A DNA stretch of 64,000 bases from Annona cherimola (Eukaryota; Streptophyta; Magnoliopsida; Magnoliales; Annonaceae). The notes beneath the pieces are model-generated. The model was given only the letters and a program-made list of their open reading frames with translations. It was not told where the DNA came from and did no database searches. The stretch is from assembly GCA_030490835.1 (NCBI GenBank), contig CM059971.1:122916564-122980563 (forward strand). Reading direction: 5' to 3'. Shown here in pieces: positions 24,861-36,784 of this stretch (its first letter is position 1; the number at the start of each line of letters is the position of its first letter). Both the position numbers and the translations under genes were made by a program.

Positions 24861-25580
24861 ACAGTCCCGATCACAGTGCCCTCCATCATAAGGTCTGAGT
24901 CAACACAAGTTGTGGTCTGTATAAAGTAAAAAATTATTTTGCGATTAGGTCCTCTCACACACGAATACATCAAGCCACTTAATGGCAAAATCTCACCCTT
25001 CTTAAACTTTCATTAAAAAAAAAAATTAAAAAAAAATTCTTTATTTCTAGAGCCCATAAATCAAAAGATAGTGACGTGGTTTGGAGTTTTTCTGGCTGGG
25101 CTGAGAGGCTGTTGACTCACTTGCAAAATGAGCTGCTTTGCATTGGGCTCGCTCTGTGGTGCCGCTTTGTTAAAGAAAATAATAATAATAACAACAACGA
25201 TAATAACCTGATCGCATTCTGGTGATCGAGCGGCCAGCAAGTTCAATTGCCGTCGGTTGGTGGAAAGTCCACCGGCACATACCATTATTATATCGACTCC
25301 TTTCCCTCTGCTGCCCACAGCCCACCCAGGTTTAAATGGGTTTTTAAAAGACCGACATTCCAAGTTAGTTTGATTATTCCCTGCTGTTTTTATGACTGAT
25401 TGGCTGTAGCGTCTACATTTTAAAATAATGACAGCTACATATTTCAAATAATAAACAAGCAGACGGAGTAAGATAAAGAAAAATATGTTAAAGTGACGCC
25501 GCATTGTAATTTAAATCCCGATTCCGTCCATATGGAATCATCTTATGTATGCGGGCGGTCCATTTTTTATTTTAAAAAAT
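24861..25580. other. Intergenic, unassigned
   Basis: It includes a minus-strand open frame (25061-25504) of low-complexity Ile/Leu/Val and Lys-rich sequence with no recognisable domain. I do not call it a gene. Confidence 0.3.
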
Positions 25581-25581
25581 G

Positions 25582-25697
25582 TTTTTATAGTCCAAACCAC
25601 TCGCGGTTAATATTGTTATATTTTTGTAGTCCAAACCACTCGCGGTTAATATTGTTATATTTTTATAGTCCAAACCACTCGCGGTTAATATTTATTT
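25582..25697. repeat. 39 bp tandem repeat, three copies
   Basis: Three copies of a unit beginning TTTTTATAG and containing TCCAAACCACTCGCGGTTAA (at 25591, 25630 and 25669). Period is 39 bp, exactly 13 codons, which keeps a spurious frame open (SPNHSRLI repeated). Confidence 0.9.
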
Positions 25698-25709
25698 ACA
25701 TCTGTTAAT

Positions 25710-28560
25710 TGATGTTAAGATAGCGTATATACGATATAGTAAACTTTCGTGAATAACATCCACGTTTTAAAGCCACTAACGCCCCGGTGATATGCGTCAT
25801 GGACAGCAATAGCTTAGGGTGCAATTTCGAAACCCATTTGATGTGGGGTGAAATTTCCTCCCGAAATAGTAAATTATATTACAGATTTGTTTCTCCCGTT
25901 GGGTGAAAGTTGTGAGGGTATTTGATTATAACATCAGATGTTACAAGTGTGTGCATGCATTTTAAATTTTCAACAACTATATAATGGCTTTTACACCATT
26001 TTACAATTTTAAAATATGAAAAATTCCAATCAAAGTGTTTTTTTAAAGCTTTATGAGCACAAAGTACATGTGGGTAAGCATCATGATTGGTTTGGATTTT
26101 TTTAAAAATATAATTTAATTGTAGGCTGTATTGTGGTCCAATGCATTTATCTTATTTTATGTTATTGCTCGTTCCCGGTTCACTTGAAAGCTTTCATCGC
26201 ATTCTGTTTGTACGTATGGGTGATTATTATAATTGATTTGGATTATTAAAAGGTGTCGGCGTCAATTGTAAATAAAAAACGACATAGGGTCGACCATCAA
26301 AAATAGGTTTGGTGCACCCAAAAATAAAAAGAAAAAAAGATGTAGGTTTGTTGAAAATATGCAAATATCGTTTAAGAAAAATGAAAAAAAAAAAAAGAAG
26401 AAATATCTAAATGGACCTTGGCCGAACGCACCATACCCTAAATCCATGCTACGTGAAGTTGAGTTGGTGCAGCTGCCCCCCTTGAAAAACTTTAAGGAAA
26501 ATTTTTCTTTAAACTAAAAAAATTAAACATACTTTATTTTATGTGCCTTTCTTCAAGTTATATTTTGCACCCTCCGCCACTATCCATGCTGCTTTGTAGA
26601 TCTAAGCCACACTGATTTAGAAAATGTATAAAAGACAAAATTATAAAAATAAAACAACGACGGATGACATGCTAGGAATTTAAAATATAGACCACCACCG
26701 ACGGTTGGTTAGATGTAGACTACCGACCAGGAAAAGGAAATCATAAAACAACAAACGGCTCTGAGGCAAAGACGTGCCGGAGCCGTTCTTATCCGTGCTG
26801 TCGTGCACGCTCCAATTGCGATCGCGACGGCGATTGCCAATTTGTGGCAAAGAAGCTCTTCGCAATGATGAACGGCTCTGAGGCAATTACAAATGTTTCC
26901 TACTATAAATACTAATTCAATTGTTTCGTTGACTTTTTTTTTTTATTCCGATAAGAAAATTAATGTAGATCTTATTATTTATATAATACAACTAACCATC
27001 AAGTACATGGCAGCTGGTTTTATTTTTTTTATTTTTTATTTTTTTATTAAAAGATGAATCACTATCTCGCCAACCTCTGCACCACAGATGGGTCAAAGGT
27101 GAAGGGATACATGGCAGCTGGTTTTAGAAGGCTGGAGTTTATTTTAATTTTAAAGTAGACAAATATTCGGGGCTTTGAATTTTTTTTATTTTTTATTTTT
27201 TTAAAATTAAAGAAAGGTCACAACCTCCCCCAGTTGCGTCAGCAGTTATATGGAGCAGTCCAGGACTGAGTTTTGCCTTTTGATGCAATGAATCTCTTTT
27301 AGCACTGGCACATAATGTTTTTCAGCTGACGCAAGGGATGTTGTCGCGAACGCGCGGTGAATGGTGTGCTGAGACTAATAATTTTAGAGAGAATCTCATC
27401 CCTTCGATTTTGGAGGTACCCTTTCGGCATCTGACAAGCAAATGGATGACTGCAACGAGGGTAGTTCGGTAATTCCAAAAGGTAAATACGCCAAAGGCGA
27501 TAGATGCTCGCTCTGGCAGGAAATGCACCTTTAGCCGCAATGCTGCAGCTGCACGGCCCCGGGAATGCAGGCGCTTTAAGTACTCTAGAAGAGCTGCCTC
27601 TCAAGGGACAAGCTGGTATTCATTACTTTTCTGACTTGTCTTAGTTTCGAAATTAAATTTGAATTTTATTTTAAAAAAAAATTTCAAATTAAATTCAGTT
27701 TCCACTTGTTCGAGAAAAACTCGAAACAAATACCAAATTTGCATCAAATCGGTTTCAAACTTGACCCGTCTCAACTCCATATTTTTTCTAATTTATTAAA
27801 ATAATTATATTTGTTTATGTATTAAGTATTTCAACTATAATTGTGATAACAATTATTTCATACAATCATAACCTAATTAAACAGTAAAAAATTTATCCTA
27901 AAACTTAATATATATATATATATATTTGTCTATAAAAGTTGAATATATTATATCTACATTAACTTTATTTGCGAATAATTATAAATATACCAACTATTAA
28001 ATTTATTACATATATACTAATTAACTACAATTATATAGGTCTCCCTTTTATTAAACTTTAGATAGCCATTTTACGTAATTTCATTTATTTTTCTTATCTC
28101 GATTTTTTTATAACATTACCTTAATTGTTATGTGTAAATTTATTATGTTCATTGTATTTAAAATTATCTTTTAATTAAAAACTAACTTTCATTAAAACCA
28201 AAGATATTATAGGTCATATAAATATATTTACATGTAAATTATTCATGTGCTAATGCAATAGTGTTTAAAAAATTTATTATCTTTATTGCTAATTTCAACT
28301 TCTATTAGTTTGATAATAACTCGGAATTCAACCCGAAACCAATGTCAATCCTACCCAAACCTGAATTTTAATACTAGGATTTGGGTTTACATAAACCCAA
28401 TAAATTTAGGATTTGGGTTCACCCAAACCGGGAACAACTAGGCCCTAGTTGCACCCTTATACATAAGCATGGGCTCATACTGTATCTTTTTATTGTTAGA
28501 TTTGGAATATTATTTTACATTATCTTATTTTCTTGTATAAAATTTAAACCAAACTCCCAC
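25710..28560. other. Intergenic, repeats and unassigned DNA
   Basis: It includes a repeated AACGGCTCTGAGGCAA (about 26754 and 26871), a repeated ACATGGCAGCTGGTTTTA (about 27004 and 27110), a GC-richer patch (27290-27610) without a recognisable protein, a TATATA run near 27910, and a decayed element ending CTAGTTGCACCCTTA near 28460. Confidence 0.35.
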
Positions 28561-28569
28561 AACCTAGCG

Positions 28570-28855
28570 CTTCAGCGCTATTAGTGGCGTTGGTAAGTGT
28601 CGTGGGCTTTATGTCCACAAATCATGAGTTTGACCTTTGAGTTTATCCAGTTGTGGGGTATATATTATTGTTGTTGTCCTCCCATAATGGGGTGAAGTGT
28701 TATCAATTTCTCCATATAGTGAGGATTATGCATATTCTCATGACTTGGCCAAATAATCCCTGCAATGGATTTTGAACTCGTGACCGAAGAGCAACCATGA
28801 CAACACTCTTACCAAACGGGTAGCGCATAGTTAGCCACTCACACGACACTTAAAA
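28570..28855. repeat. Two SINE-like tRNA heads facing each other
   Basis: On the plus strand near 28585: GTGGCGTTGGTAAGTG (box A-like), then ATGAGTTTGACC (box B-like). On the minus strand near 28850-28760: GTTTGGTAAGAGTG, then CACGAGTTCAAAATCC. Both match degenerate Pol III internal promoter boxes of tRNA-derived SINEs. Confidence 0.45.
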
Positions 28856-29049
28856 GTTATAAACCATAGGCTAGAGCACAAGATAATGCATCATCTTTTT
28901 TCCATTCTTATTGAAGGAAGGTGTATTTAGTTCTTCAACACTAGTAAATAGTCGTACTAAAAATTAAAATCAATGGATTTCTTTTAAAAATCAACCTATA
29001 GCACTCGATTACATAATTAAATACGCATATCTTAATTAAAAGTGATTTA

Positions 29050-29420
29050 ATGTAACCAGGTGCATTGAAATTTCAAAAGAAGCCGGATGCAAAACTCATT
29101 TTTTAAATTTGTTTTGAAATTTTTTATAATATTGTTAATATATGTGTATTTAACATATATATTAAGTTTTATTATTTTTTGAGGTTGCGTATATTTTTCT
29201 TTATTTTTAAAGACAGGGGGCTTTTAGTCATTTTTAAATGACTAAAATATTCATATTATTAAAAATCAAAAAATATATATACGCATTTTCAAAAAGACGA
29301 GACTTAATTTACAGATTAAATACACTTAGACTAATGATGTCATTAAAAAATTTTAAAAAAATTACAAAATTATGTTTTACCCACAAGTGCACTTAATTTC
29401 AATGCACCTAGGCACATTGA
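29050..29420. repeat. Palindromic core element, family 3, copy e
   Basis: The left arm has CCAGGTGCATTGAAATTTC; the right arm AATTTCAATGCACCTAGG is its inverse. The core has TTGTTAATATATGTGTATTT and the inverted ATTAAATACACTTAGACTAA. Confidence 0.65.
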
Positions 29421-29909
29421 TTCACTGTCCATTGCAATTCAATGCCATGGAGTTTCAATACAGGTGGTCTGTATCTTGGAGACAGGCCAAGCGTTTCTGT
29501 CTCTCAATCAGACTTTTTTAAACAGAAAAAGCAATTATAGGATATAAAGTGAGTGGTTGGCAAAAATTTTAAAAGAGGTTGTCCTAATAGTAATCGCAAA
29601 AAAATTGTAATCTGATGCTTATAAGATCGTATAACAATTTTAAACTACAGTCCCGATCTTAAATCATTCTCATCAAGTTTATATAATTGTTCTCTTTTTA
29701 TCTTTTGACGTGGTTATACTTTATATGTAAATATATTGATTTAATTTTTTATTGTTAAAATCATTTTATTTTACATAATTTATAAATATACAATTGATCC
29801 ATATCATCTTTAATGTTAAAAAGGTTATAATACTAAGAAGAATATTTCTATAAAACTAGGTTTCAAAAAAGTTATTTTATGAAAACCTCTCCATTTTTGA
29901 GGTGTTGAT

Positions 29910-30370
29910 GATTTATTTAAAATTAAATCAATTGGTTGTTTGTAACATCATTTGTTTAGCTAAGACATCAAGATTCATCCAAATCTAATATGTATATAGG
30001 TTACTTTTGTTAAAAAATAGGTACATTTACATATAAATTAAAGAAAATATTTATATTCATCACACACACATATATATATATTAAAATATAGTAATACTTT
30101 ATAAAATTATTTATCCATATATTATTGATATTTTATATAGTTTAGATGTTAAAAGTACTATTTAAAATTGATATTTAACGTTAAATTATCTTATTATATT
30201 GATCTTATAGTCTATAGATGGGATACAAATGGCACCTGTATACAGCGGTACTAAACAAATAAAATAATTTTATAATGATATAAATGATGCTAAATATAAC
30301 AGATGGAGTGTATTTTACATAAAATATCTACATCTTAAAAATAAAGGAGGTTTCATAGAAAGAGATATCC
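29910..30370. repeat. AT-rich foldback MITE family 2, copy
   Basis: It contains CATCCAAATCTAATATG, TTTTGTTAAAAAATAGGTAC, a TATTTAACGTTAAATTATCT block and a right block with AATATAACAGATGGAGTG. Confidence 0.6.
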
Positions 30371-30859
30371 AAGCATCCTCATAATAGTAATATATATCTA
30401 AATCTATATATGATTGAATTTATCTCCCAATAATTTAATATAGTTCAATCAAGTTACATCCAATTCATTTTGAGAGCGTTAAAATAGAAATGGATATATT
30501 ATTTTAAAATTCAAATGGATAAGTTCTAAACATATCTTGTTAGGAAATTAAATAAATATTAACATCTTTTACTTCGTATTATCATAAAATTTATTCTTAA
30601 AATAAATTTTATACAATGTGATTAATAATGTACAATAAAAAACTATATTTTAAAATCTCTTTCATATGTCTCTTTTAGTAATTTTATATATTTAAAAGCA
30701 CTTTTAATATTTTAGCGAAATATAATATTATTAATATAAGCAATTTTTAGTGACATTGTCAAACACTTTTTATAAAAAGTCTATTTTTAACCGGGCTTTT
30801 TTAATCGCAAAAATTTCATCCTACCGTCAAAACAGAGCATTAGAGCACTTCAAGCGACT

Positions 30860-31100
30860 CCGGGCGCATACACCTATTTTTTATTTTTTTTCAAATTTTT
30901 TTACAATATTGTTAATCTATATATATGTAATACATGTATAAATTTTTACTATTTTTAGAGTATTTTAAATATTTATTTTTTATTTTTAAAAATTAGTTGC
31001 ATTTTAGATAATTTATATACACTTATATTAACAGTTTTATAAAAAAAATTTAAAAAAAAAATTTAAAAAGGGTGTATGCGCCGCCGGGCGCATGCTATTG
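30860..31100. repeat. Palindromic core element, family 3, copy f
   Basis: The left arm CGGGCGCATACACCTATTT is inverted on the right as AAAAAGGGTGTATGCGCC followed by GCCGGGCGCATG. The core is shorter than in other copies. Confidence 0.6.
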
Positions 31101-31560
31101 GGATCCTTACTTTTGGCCTCCCGCAGTTGACTGCGTGCCAAAAAAAAATTTCGTCGATAGTATCCGGTGTTAACAGCGGCCTTATCCAGAACGACTTTTG
31201 CGGCATGCCTCCGAAGTCGCGGACTCATCCATCACACTGCCATGAAAGATCAAAGCCGGTCATTTCAACGATCGCATTCATCGAGCAATCTTCACCGTCC
31301 CTTTCGGAGAGGGGGCATTCAACGAATTCCATGCAAATCCCTTGGATTTAGGCGACGCAGATGTCCTGCATCACCTGAACTTATTCGAGATTCCCCATCC
31401 ATCCGGCCTCATATTTCTAGCATCTGTTCACGCTCATCCTCTGGTGGAACCATGGCCAATCTATCTATAATCACGTACGTCCATCTCATATCACGACGTA
31501 CCTGCGTGAAGGCTACTGCAATTCAGAAACAAGGATTATGGTAAAAGCTAGATAATAATA
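31101..31560. other. GC-richer unassigned island
   Basis: Open on both strands (plus 31167-31544; minus frame with GGMPQKSFWIRPLL). The frames are short and I recognise no family; it may be a captured or decayed gene fragment. Confidence 0.3.
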
Positions 31561-31639
31561 ATGCTTTACACCATCAGTTTAACCGTAATAACTTTTGTAT
31601 GAGTATTTACAATTGGGGGTTGATCCTCTTTAGTTGGCC

Positions 31640-31920
31640 TGAATAAGGCTTACTTAGGTCGGTCTAAAAAACAAATTTGTAGGTCTTTTTTCAGTTTTTT
31701 TTTTACAAATTTGTTAAACTAAGTGCATTGAATTTATAAACAAAATTTTACCATTGTTGTATATTTTAAAGCATTTTTTAAAGATTTTAAATACAATGAC
31801 ATTGTCATGATTTTTCGTCATATGAAAATTCGTAACAATGCTACTGTGTTTAAAAGTCTTTAAAAATATCCAAAATAGTAAAACTTGATCTTTTACTTAG
31901 GTCGGGATAAATTAATCCTC
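31640..31920. repeat. Palindromic core element, family 3, copy g
   Basis: The left arm has CTTACTTAGGTCGGTC; the right end has CTTTTACTTAGGTCGGG in the same orientation instead of inverted, so the arms of this copy are rearranged. The core has ATTTTACCATTG and AAATAGTAAAACTTGAT. Confidence 0.4.
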
Positions 31921-32208
31921 TTCCTTTATAATTATCCTAACTAGTATTTCAATTAAGCTATGATACATTCTTATAAATTTCTTATAATATTCTAATACAT
32001 GTCTAACAATATTTATAATTTATCCATATAATGGACACTCCCAATTGAGGAGAATGCTACTACCATGCTTATTTGTTGTAGTCATGCTTCAATTCATGGT
32101 CGCCCCGCTACGGGGCCAGAACATATACGGCATGCTAATGGTGCAATAGCGTTTAAATAACGTATAAATTATTCTCGGTTGTTATGAAAAAATTGAATTC
32201 AGTAAAAT

Positions 32209-32480
32209 GTGTGTTTGAGAAGTAATAAAATTTTTGACTGAAAAGTTTTTGATGTAAAATTTTTTAAAATAGAATAAAATAATGTTATATGATAAGAGTA
32301 ATGACAAAGATGATAGAAAATAAAGTTAAAACAGGTAGATTAACCGTATGAGTAATTATATAGAAATAATTAAAAATAGTGTAATTGTAAAAAAAAATGT
32401 AAAAAAAATGTAAAAATAATATAGGTACGGAGTGTGAAAATTTTTAGTTTAAAAGCTTCTCTCCATTGCCAAACATGCCT
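32209..32480. mobile_element. Tourist-like MITE, copy E
   Basis: It begins TGTGTGTTTGAGAAG and ends ATTGCCAAACATGCC. The interior includes GAAAAGTTTTTGATG, AAAACAGGTAGATTAACC and TATAGAAATAATT. The ends have diverged and no target duplication was found. Confidence 0.6.
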
Positions 32481-33430
32481 TGAATTGGAACGTAAAAACC
32501 ATTGAAAATCTTTATGGAGCGAACATGAAAAAAATGATGCAGGAGTTTTAACCATTTATTTATTTAAGCATTGCATGTCTATTAATGGAATATACTTCAA
32601 CGGTACATGTACTGAGAATTTTAGTGTATCAAGCTCAATTTGGGAATCAAAATTCAGCTAATCTCAGCCAGGTAGAATCATTTAGTTAATTAAAAGATAA
32701 AGTTTGATTCAAATGAAACATGTATATAATTGCGTATAAAAATATATAAAATTATTATGAAATAGTTTGATTTAGATACCATTATTAAAACTGTTAATCG
32801 TCTAAAACATCTTTTTATACAGTTTATAAAGTATTGTTATATTTAATGTTGCATTTGTGAATACATCTAAGTATTGATTTGTACATGATTATAAATGTTT
32901 TAAAGAAGACCCTGCTCATCTAAGAATATGATTAAAATAATTTTGTTGACATGATGGGATAAATAATGCTAACCACAAGGCCCGATGGATTCTAATTTCA
33001 TCATATGCTGGGCCCAAAACGGCTATACTGCCAAGTACGCACTTAAATTAATTGCCCACTTGTTATTTGTGCTTGTTACTAAACATGATCAATTTCTTTC
33101 TAATGAAAATTATGTAACGTCATTTTGTCTAATGCATTTCAAATATTTTATATTTTTACTACTAAAATTGTCATATTTATTTATCGACGTGAGTGCGCAA
33201 GTACGAAGAAGAAAATCCGCGGAGTTCGGCAACAGACGTGGCGTTTATAAGACAGGCGGTGGGTAAAGTAGAAACGCCGTGGGAAGCGACGTGGCTTCTA
33301 AAAAGTGACTCTGCCCTGTCCTTTTTCCGTTTCTCTCCCGGTCATCGCTGCCGTCTCCGACTCTCTCATCTGCCTTGGCTCCTCCGCCAGGGATTCTGAA
33401 GCGAAAAGAGAGAAAAAGGGGAAGAAGAAG
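32481..33430. other. Intergenic; 3' part is 5' flank of the small membrane protein gene
   Basis: 32481-33180 is AT-rich with weak family 2 similarity (about 32690-32900). From about 33190 GC rises and CpG becomes common, with CT-rich sequence before the ATG at 33431, typical of a plant 5' UTR. Confidence 0.4.
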
Positions 33431-33541
33431 ATGCTGGAGTTTTTCCTACTGGGGTGCACGGGAGTCGTGGTGTTTCTCCACGGAGCGAATTTCTTCTTCC
33501 ACGCTCTCTCCCACCACATCGGGATTCGATCTTTGAGGTAA
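33431..33541 (+). CDS. Small single-pass membrane protein, first exon (partial model)
   Basis: The ATG at 33431 opens 36 complete codons and ends at a GT donor (GAG, then GTAAAA). The peptide begins MLEFFLLGCTGVVVFLHGAN and continues with an FFFHALSHHIGIRSL-type stretch: a hydrophobic segment of about 20 residues followed by a His-rich end. I remember plant uncharacterised transmembrane proteins with a very similar start (L-G-C-T-G, then V-F-L-H-G-A-N-F), so I think this is a real first exon. I could not find the next exon. The CT-rich, CpG-rich sequence upstream supports a promoter. Function is unknown. Confidence 0.55.
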   Translation: MLEFFLLGCTGVVVFLHGANFFFHALSHHIGIRSLR

Positions 33542-35047
33542 AATTGAGATCTCGTTAGTCGTTTCCCTTGATTGATTTTTCTTCCTTTACTCGCTTCGAT
33601 TTTTCTTTCTTCTTCTTTCTCTCTTTTCCGTTATTGAATTCATGGTCAAAAGACATAAATACCCTTCCAACTTAAAAAAAAAATAAAAAACTCATCTGTT
33701 GGATGGTTGCAAAGATGCCTCGTTCAATTCAATATCTTGCGGATGTTGATGGTTTATTTGTGGACGGTGCAGTTTCCTGGGATTCGTTGGATGGTAGAGG
33801 TGTGGACGAAGGATGTAAAAGCATGCAGCCGATAATGCTATGTTTTTGTATGAGTGCATTATGTGGGTAGAAAGTATTTACCGGAAAAGGTATGAAAAAA
33901 AATGTAGAAGCTGGACGCTAATAATGCTATGCTAGATTTTTGTATCAAATATATTTGGCGAAACATGGTGTTTTGTACTTGGCCTCGCTATTTTTGGTGC
34001 ACCCTCAGAGCTAATCAGCGGCTCACCATCTGGCCTCTCGGCTCTTTGGAGCAACGGCGTGGTCACCAAATACTGCAATGCAACGCTTGCATGCGTGCGT
34101 GGGAATGGGATGCTTTTGTCGACCGTTTGGATGTACTCGGCCCAACCGAGGGTTTGCACTTGGCAAAGTTCAAACCAACCGACAGTCTCGCAGTGCTACT
34201 AAATTACCAAAACTAATCCTGGCTTGAGAATAATCGGATGAGAACAGACTGGCCTGTCTCCGAAGGGCAAGCGTGTCTAAAACCTCATCGGCAAGGCGTG
34301 TCTAATTGGATTGGAGATTTGTATTTTTGTAATGGAATAGGATGGGATGTCGTCATGGGATACAAAATTCACTGCGAACTCTCAACACACCTTTTAGGCA
34401 TTTACAACCATCGATGAGCCGAGTCAAAAGGGCAGGAGAGACCAAAGAAGGACAATTCGGCAACGGAGGAGGAAATTTAGCGCGAAGCTGCGAAAGAAGA
34501 ACTCCCGTCCCGTCTAATCACCCTGTGCAAAAAAAAAAAAAAAAAATTCTTCCACGTAAAAACCATGACCTGTTTGAATGCTGCTGACGCCTTTAAATAT
34601 CCACATTCAATGCTGAGATACCTCGAAGCTTCCGGAGGATGAGAAATGAGTGATTGCTCGACGCTGAATTGCAGATCAATCCCCCGCAGACTGCCATACA
34701 AACAGTTCACTTCCTCCATTGCAAAAATTTCCACGCTTACGAGTAGTCACTAGTCATGATCCTTTTTGCACTTTTTTGTATGATTTTTTTATATTATTTG
34801 ATATCTTGATCATGTAAATTATCCTAGTTTTTAGTGTATCATATCTGTTTTATTTCCAATCATCACATCTATTATGTTGTGTTACTCTCTCATTTTTTTA
34901 AAAAAATTCTGCTGTTTCTACTTTCTTTCTTGAAAACTTCTTCCCAAACTCATCCATCACCTCAATTCTCAAATATAATTCTAAATAAGGGGAATAAATT
35001 TATAAACTAATGGACGTCTGGATATATCTTTTATAAATCATAATACA
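33542..35047. other. Downstream of the small exon; no further exon found
   Basis: A moderately GC-rich patch (33930-34740) has several frames open on both strands, none with a domain I know. It may hold the missing exon of the gene above or a gene fragment. Confidence 0.3.
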
Positions 35048-35843
35048 TATGAGTGTGTTTAGGAATGGATAAAATTTCTAAATAAAAAATTTTTAGTTAA
35101 AAAAATTTTTGAAATAGAAGAAGTGGGTCTATTTTTATGTAATCGGGTTACGTAAAAGCGATTTTAATGCTTGATGAAAAATTCAATTCATTCATTATAT
35201 GTAACATCATCTATTTAATTACAAGATTTAAGTTTTATTTAAATTTAATATGTGCATAGGCCAAATTTGCTCAAAAATAGATATATTCATGTGTAAATTA
35301 GGAAAAATATTTGGATTAATTTACATATATATTGGAATATAGTAATACTTTACAGAATCATTTATCTATGTAATAATGATATTTTAGATGGTTTAGATGT
35401 TGAAAATATTACTTAAAAGTTAATATTTAGCACTAAATTATTTTCTCAGGTTGATTTTACATGTTTATAGATTGAGCTTATATATAATGATATTAGATCA
35501 ATGAAAGAATTTTCATGATAATATAATTAATGCTAAACACAATAAATGAAGTAGATTTTTTTATCAATTATTTAAATGTTGAAAATATAGAGGGCTACAT
35601 AAAAAGGTTGTTTTATAGAAGCATCCTGCAAAAGAAGAGATAATAATAAATAATAAAGAGAATAAAAATAAAATAGATAAATTAGTTATATGTCAGTTAT
35701 ATAAAAATGATAAAAAAAATAAAGTAGTTATATGAAAATTAACAAAGAAATAATTGAAAAAATATAATAGTCATAGATAGTAATAAGTTTTATATTGAAA
35801 AGTTTTGGATTAAATTTTTTTAATATTACCAAATATGTCCATT
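35048..35843. mobile_element. Tourist-like MITE, copy F, split by a nested insertion
   Basis: The left part (35048-35127) begins GAGTGTGTTTAGGAATGG. The right part (about 35626-35843) resumes with AATAAAATAGATAAATTAG and ends TTACCAAATATGTCC. Together they make one element of about 290 bp, interrupted by a family 2 MITE. Confidence 0.6.
35128..35625. repeat. Family 2 MITE nested inside a Tourist-like MITE
   Basis: It contains AAATTCAATTCATTCATTAT, TTTGCTCAAAAATAGATATA, GATATTTTAGATGGTTTAGA, and a right arm with ACAATAAATGAAGTAGATTT that is the inverse of the left. An AGAAG motif flanks both sides (possible target duplication). Confidence 0.65.
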
Positions 35844-36164
35844 ATAAATTTTCTGTACCACTTTTAATGTAATTTGACATTTTTATTATTTAGCAACTTT
35901 ATTTTTTGAATTATTACATATATTTTTAATCATTATCTATATTTTTGCAATTTTCTTATCTATTTCAATCTTATTAAAAATAATTACCCTCCCTAAATGT
36001 ATTCCCTCTTCGCTCACATCACTAAGTAACCAAACACATCTCATGGTGCTGCTCGCTTATATCAAATGTAAACATATATTTTTTAATTTCGAAGAATTAA
36101 TTAATTTCAAATATTTTGAACTGTTGTGATATTTTCAAAAGCAACGAAAATGCAAAATCATGAT

Positions 36165-36545
36165 ACAATATATTGTATATTAGCTTATCGTACAATATTC
36201 AATTTTTTCATTTTATTTTTGTTTTATTTTAATTTTTCTTCATAAACATGTTTCCTTAAGTGTATTTAATTCATATACTAAGTTTTTCCATTTTATAATA
36301 CTTTACATATTTATTTTTTATTTTTAAGAATCCAGGGCATATAAGTCATTTTTTACCCCTTAAAATATGTAATTTTTTAAAAATAAAAAATAAATATGTA
36401 AAAGTATTATAAAATAGCAGAACTTAGTATATGAATTAAATACATGTAAAAGAAAAGATGTTTATGAAGAAAAAATAATAAAATAATAAAATGAAAAAAT
36501 TGAATATTATGCGATAAACTAATATATAATATATTCTTTCAAGGT
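36165..36545. repeat. Palindromic core element, family 3, copy h
   Basis: The left arm TATTAGCTTATCGTACAATA pairs with the right arm TATTATGCGATAAACTAATA. The core has AAGTGTATTTAATTCATATA and the inverted TATATGAATTAAATACATG. The arm sequence is unlike that of any other copy. Confidence 0.7.
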
Positions 36546-36784
36546 CAAATCCTATCATCGCGTAGCTTGTCGGTTTTCTCCGCAGATCCGCTCAAAGATC
36601 AGGACTGTGGTTCTGTAGATTGTAGCTGAGCTCGGGATCAGGTGTTCTGTCTATTTCACTGCATGGACCCATTCCATCGTGTGTCCAACAAAAACGCGTT
36701 GAATTTGGAAGCGAATATTTTCAATTCAGAGAGTTCAAAGAAACTGAAGAGGCATACATGACATATTAAACAGGTAAAAAAGTC
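36546..36784. other. 3' flank of the plastid S20 gene
   Basis: Short mixed-composition stretch before the stop codon of the minus-strand S20 gene; probably includes its 3' UTR. No polyadenylation signal stands out. Confidence 0.3.

Noticed and set aside
25061..25504. Minus-strand frame of 147 codons
   Set aside because: Contains runs of Ile and Val from AAT-type microsatellite; no start context or domain.
27299..27604. Minus-strand frames of 72 and 101 codons
   Set aside because: Two overlapping frames in a GC-rich patch, no recognisable family, no splice partners.
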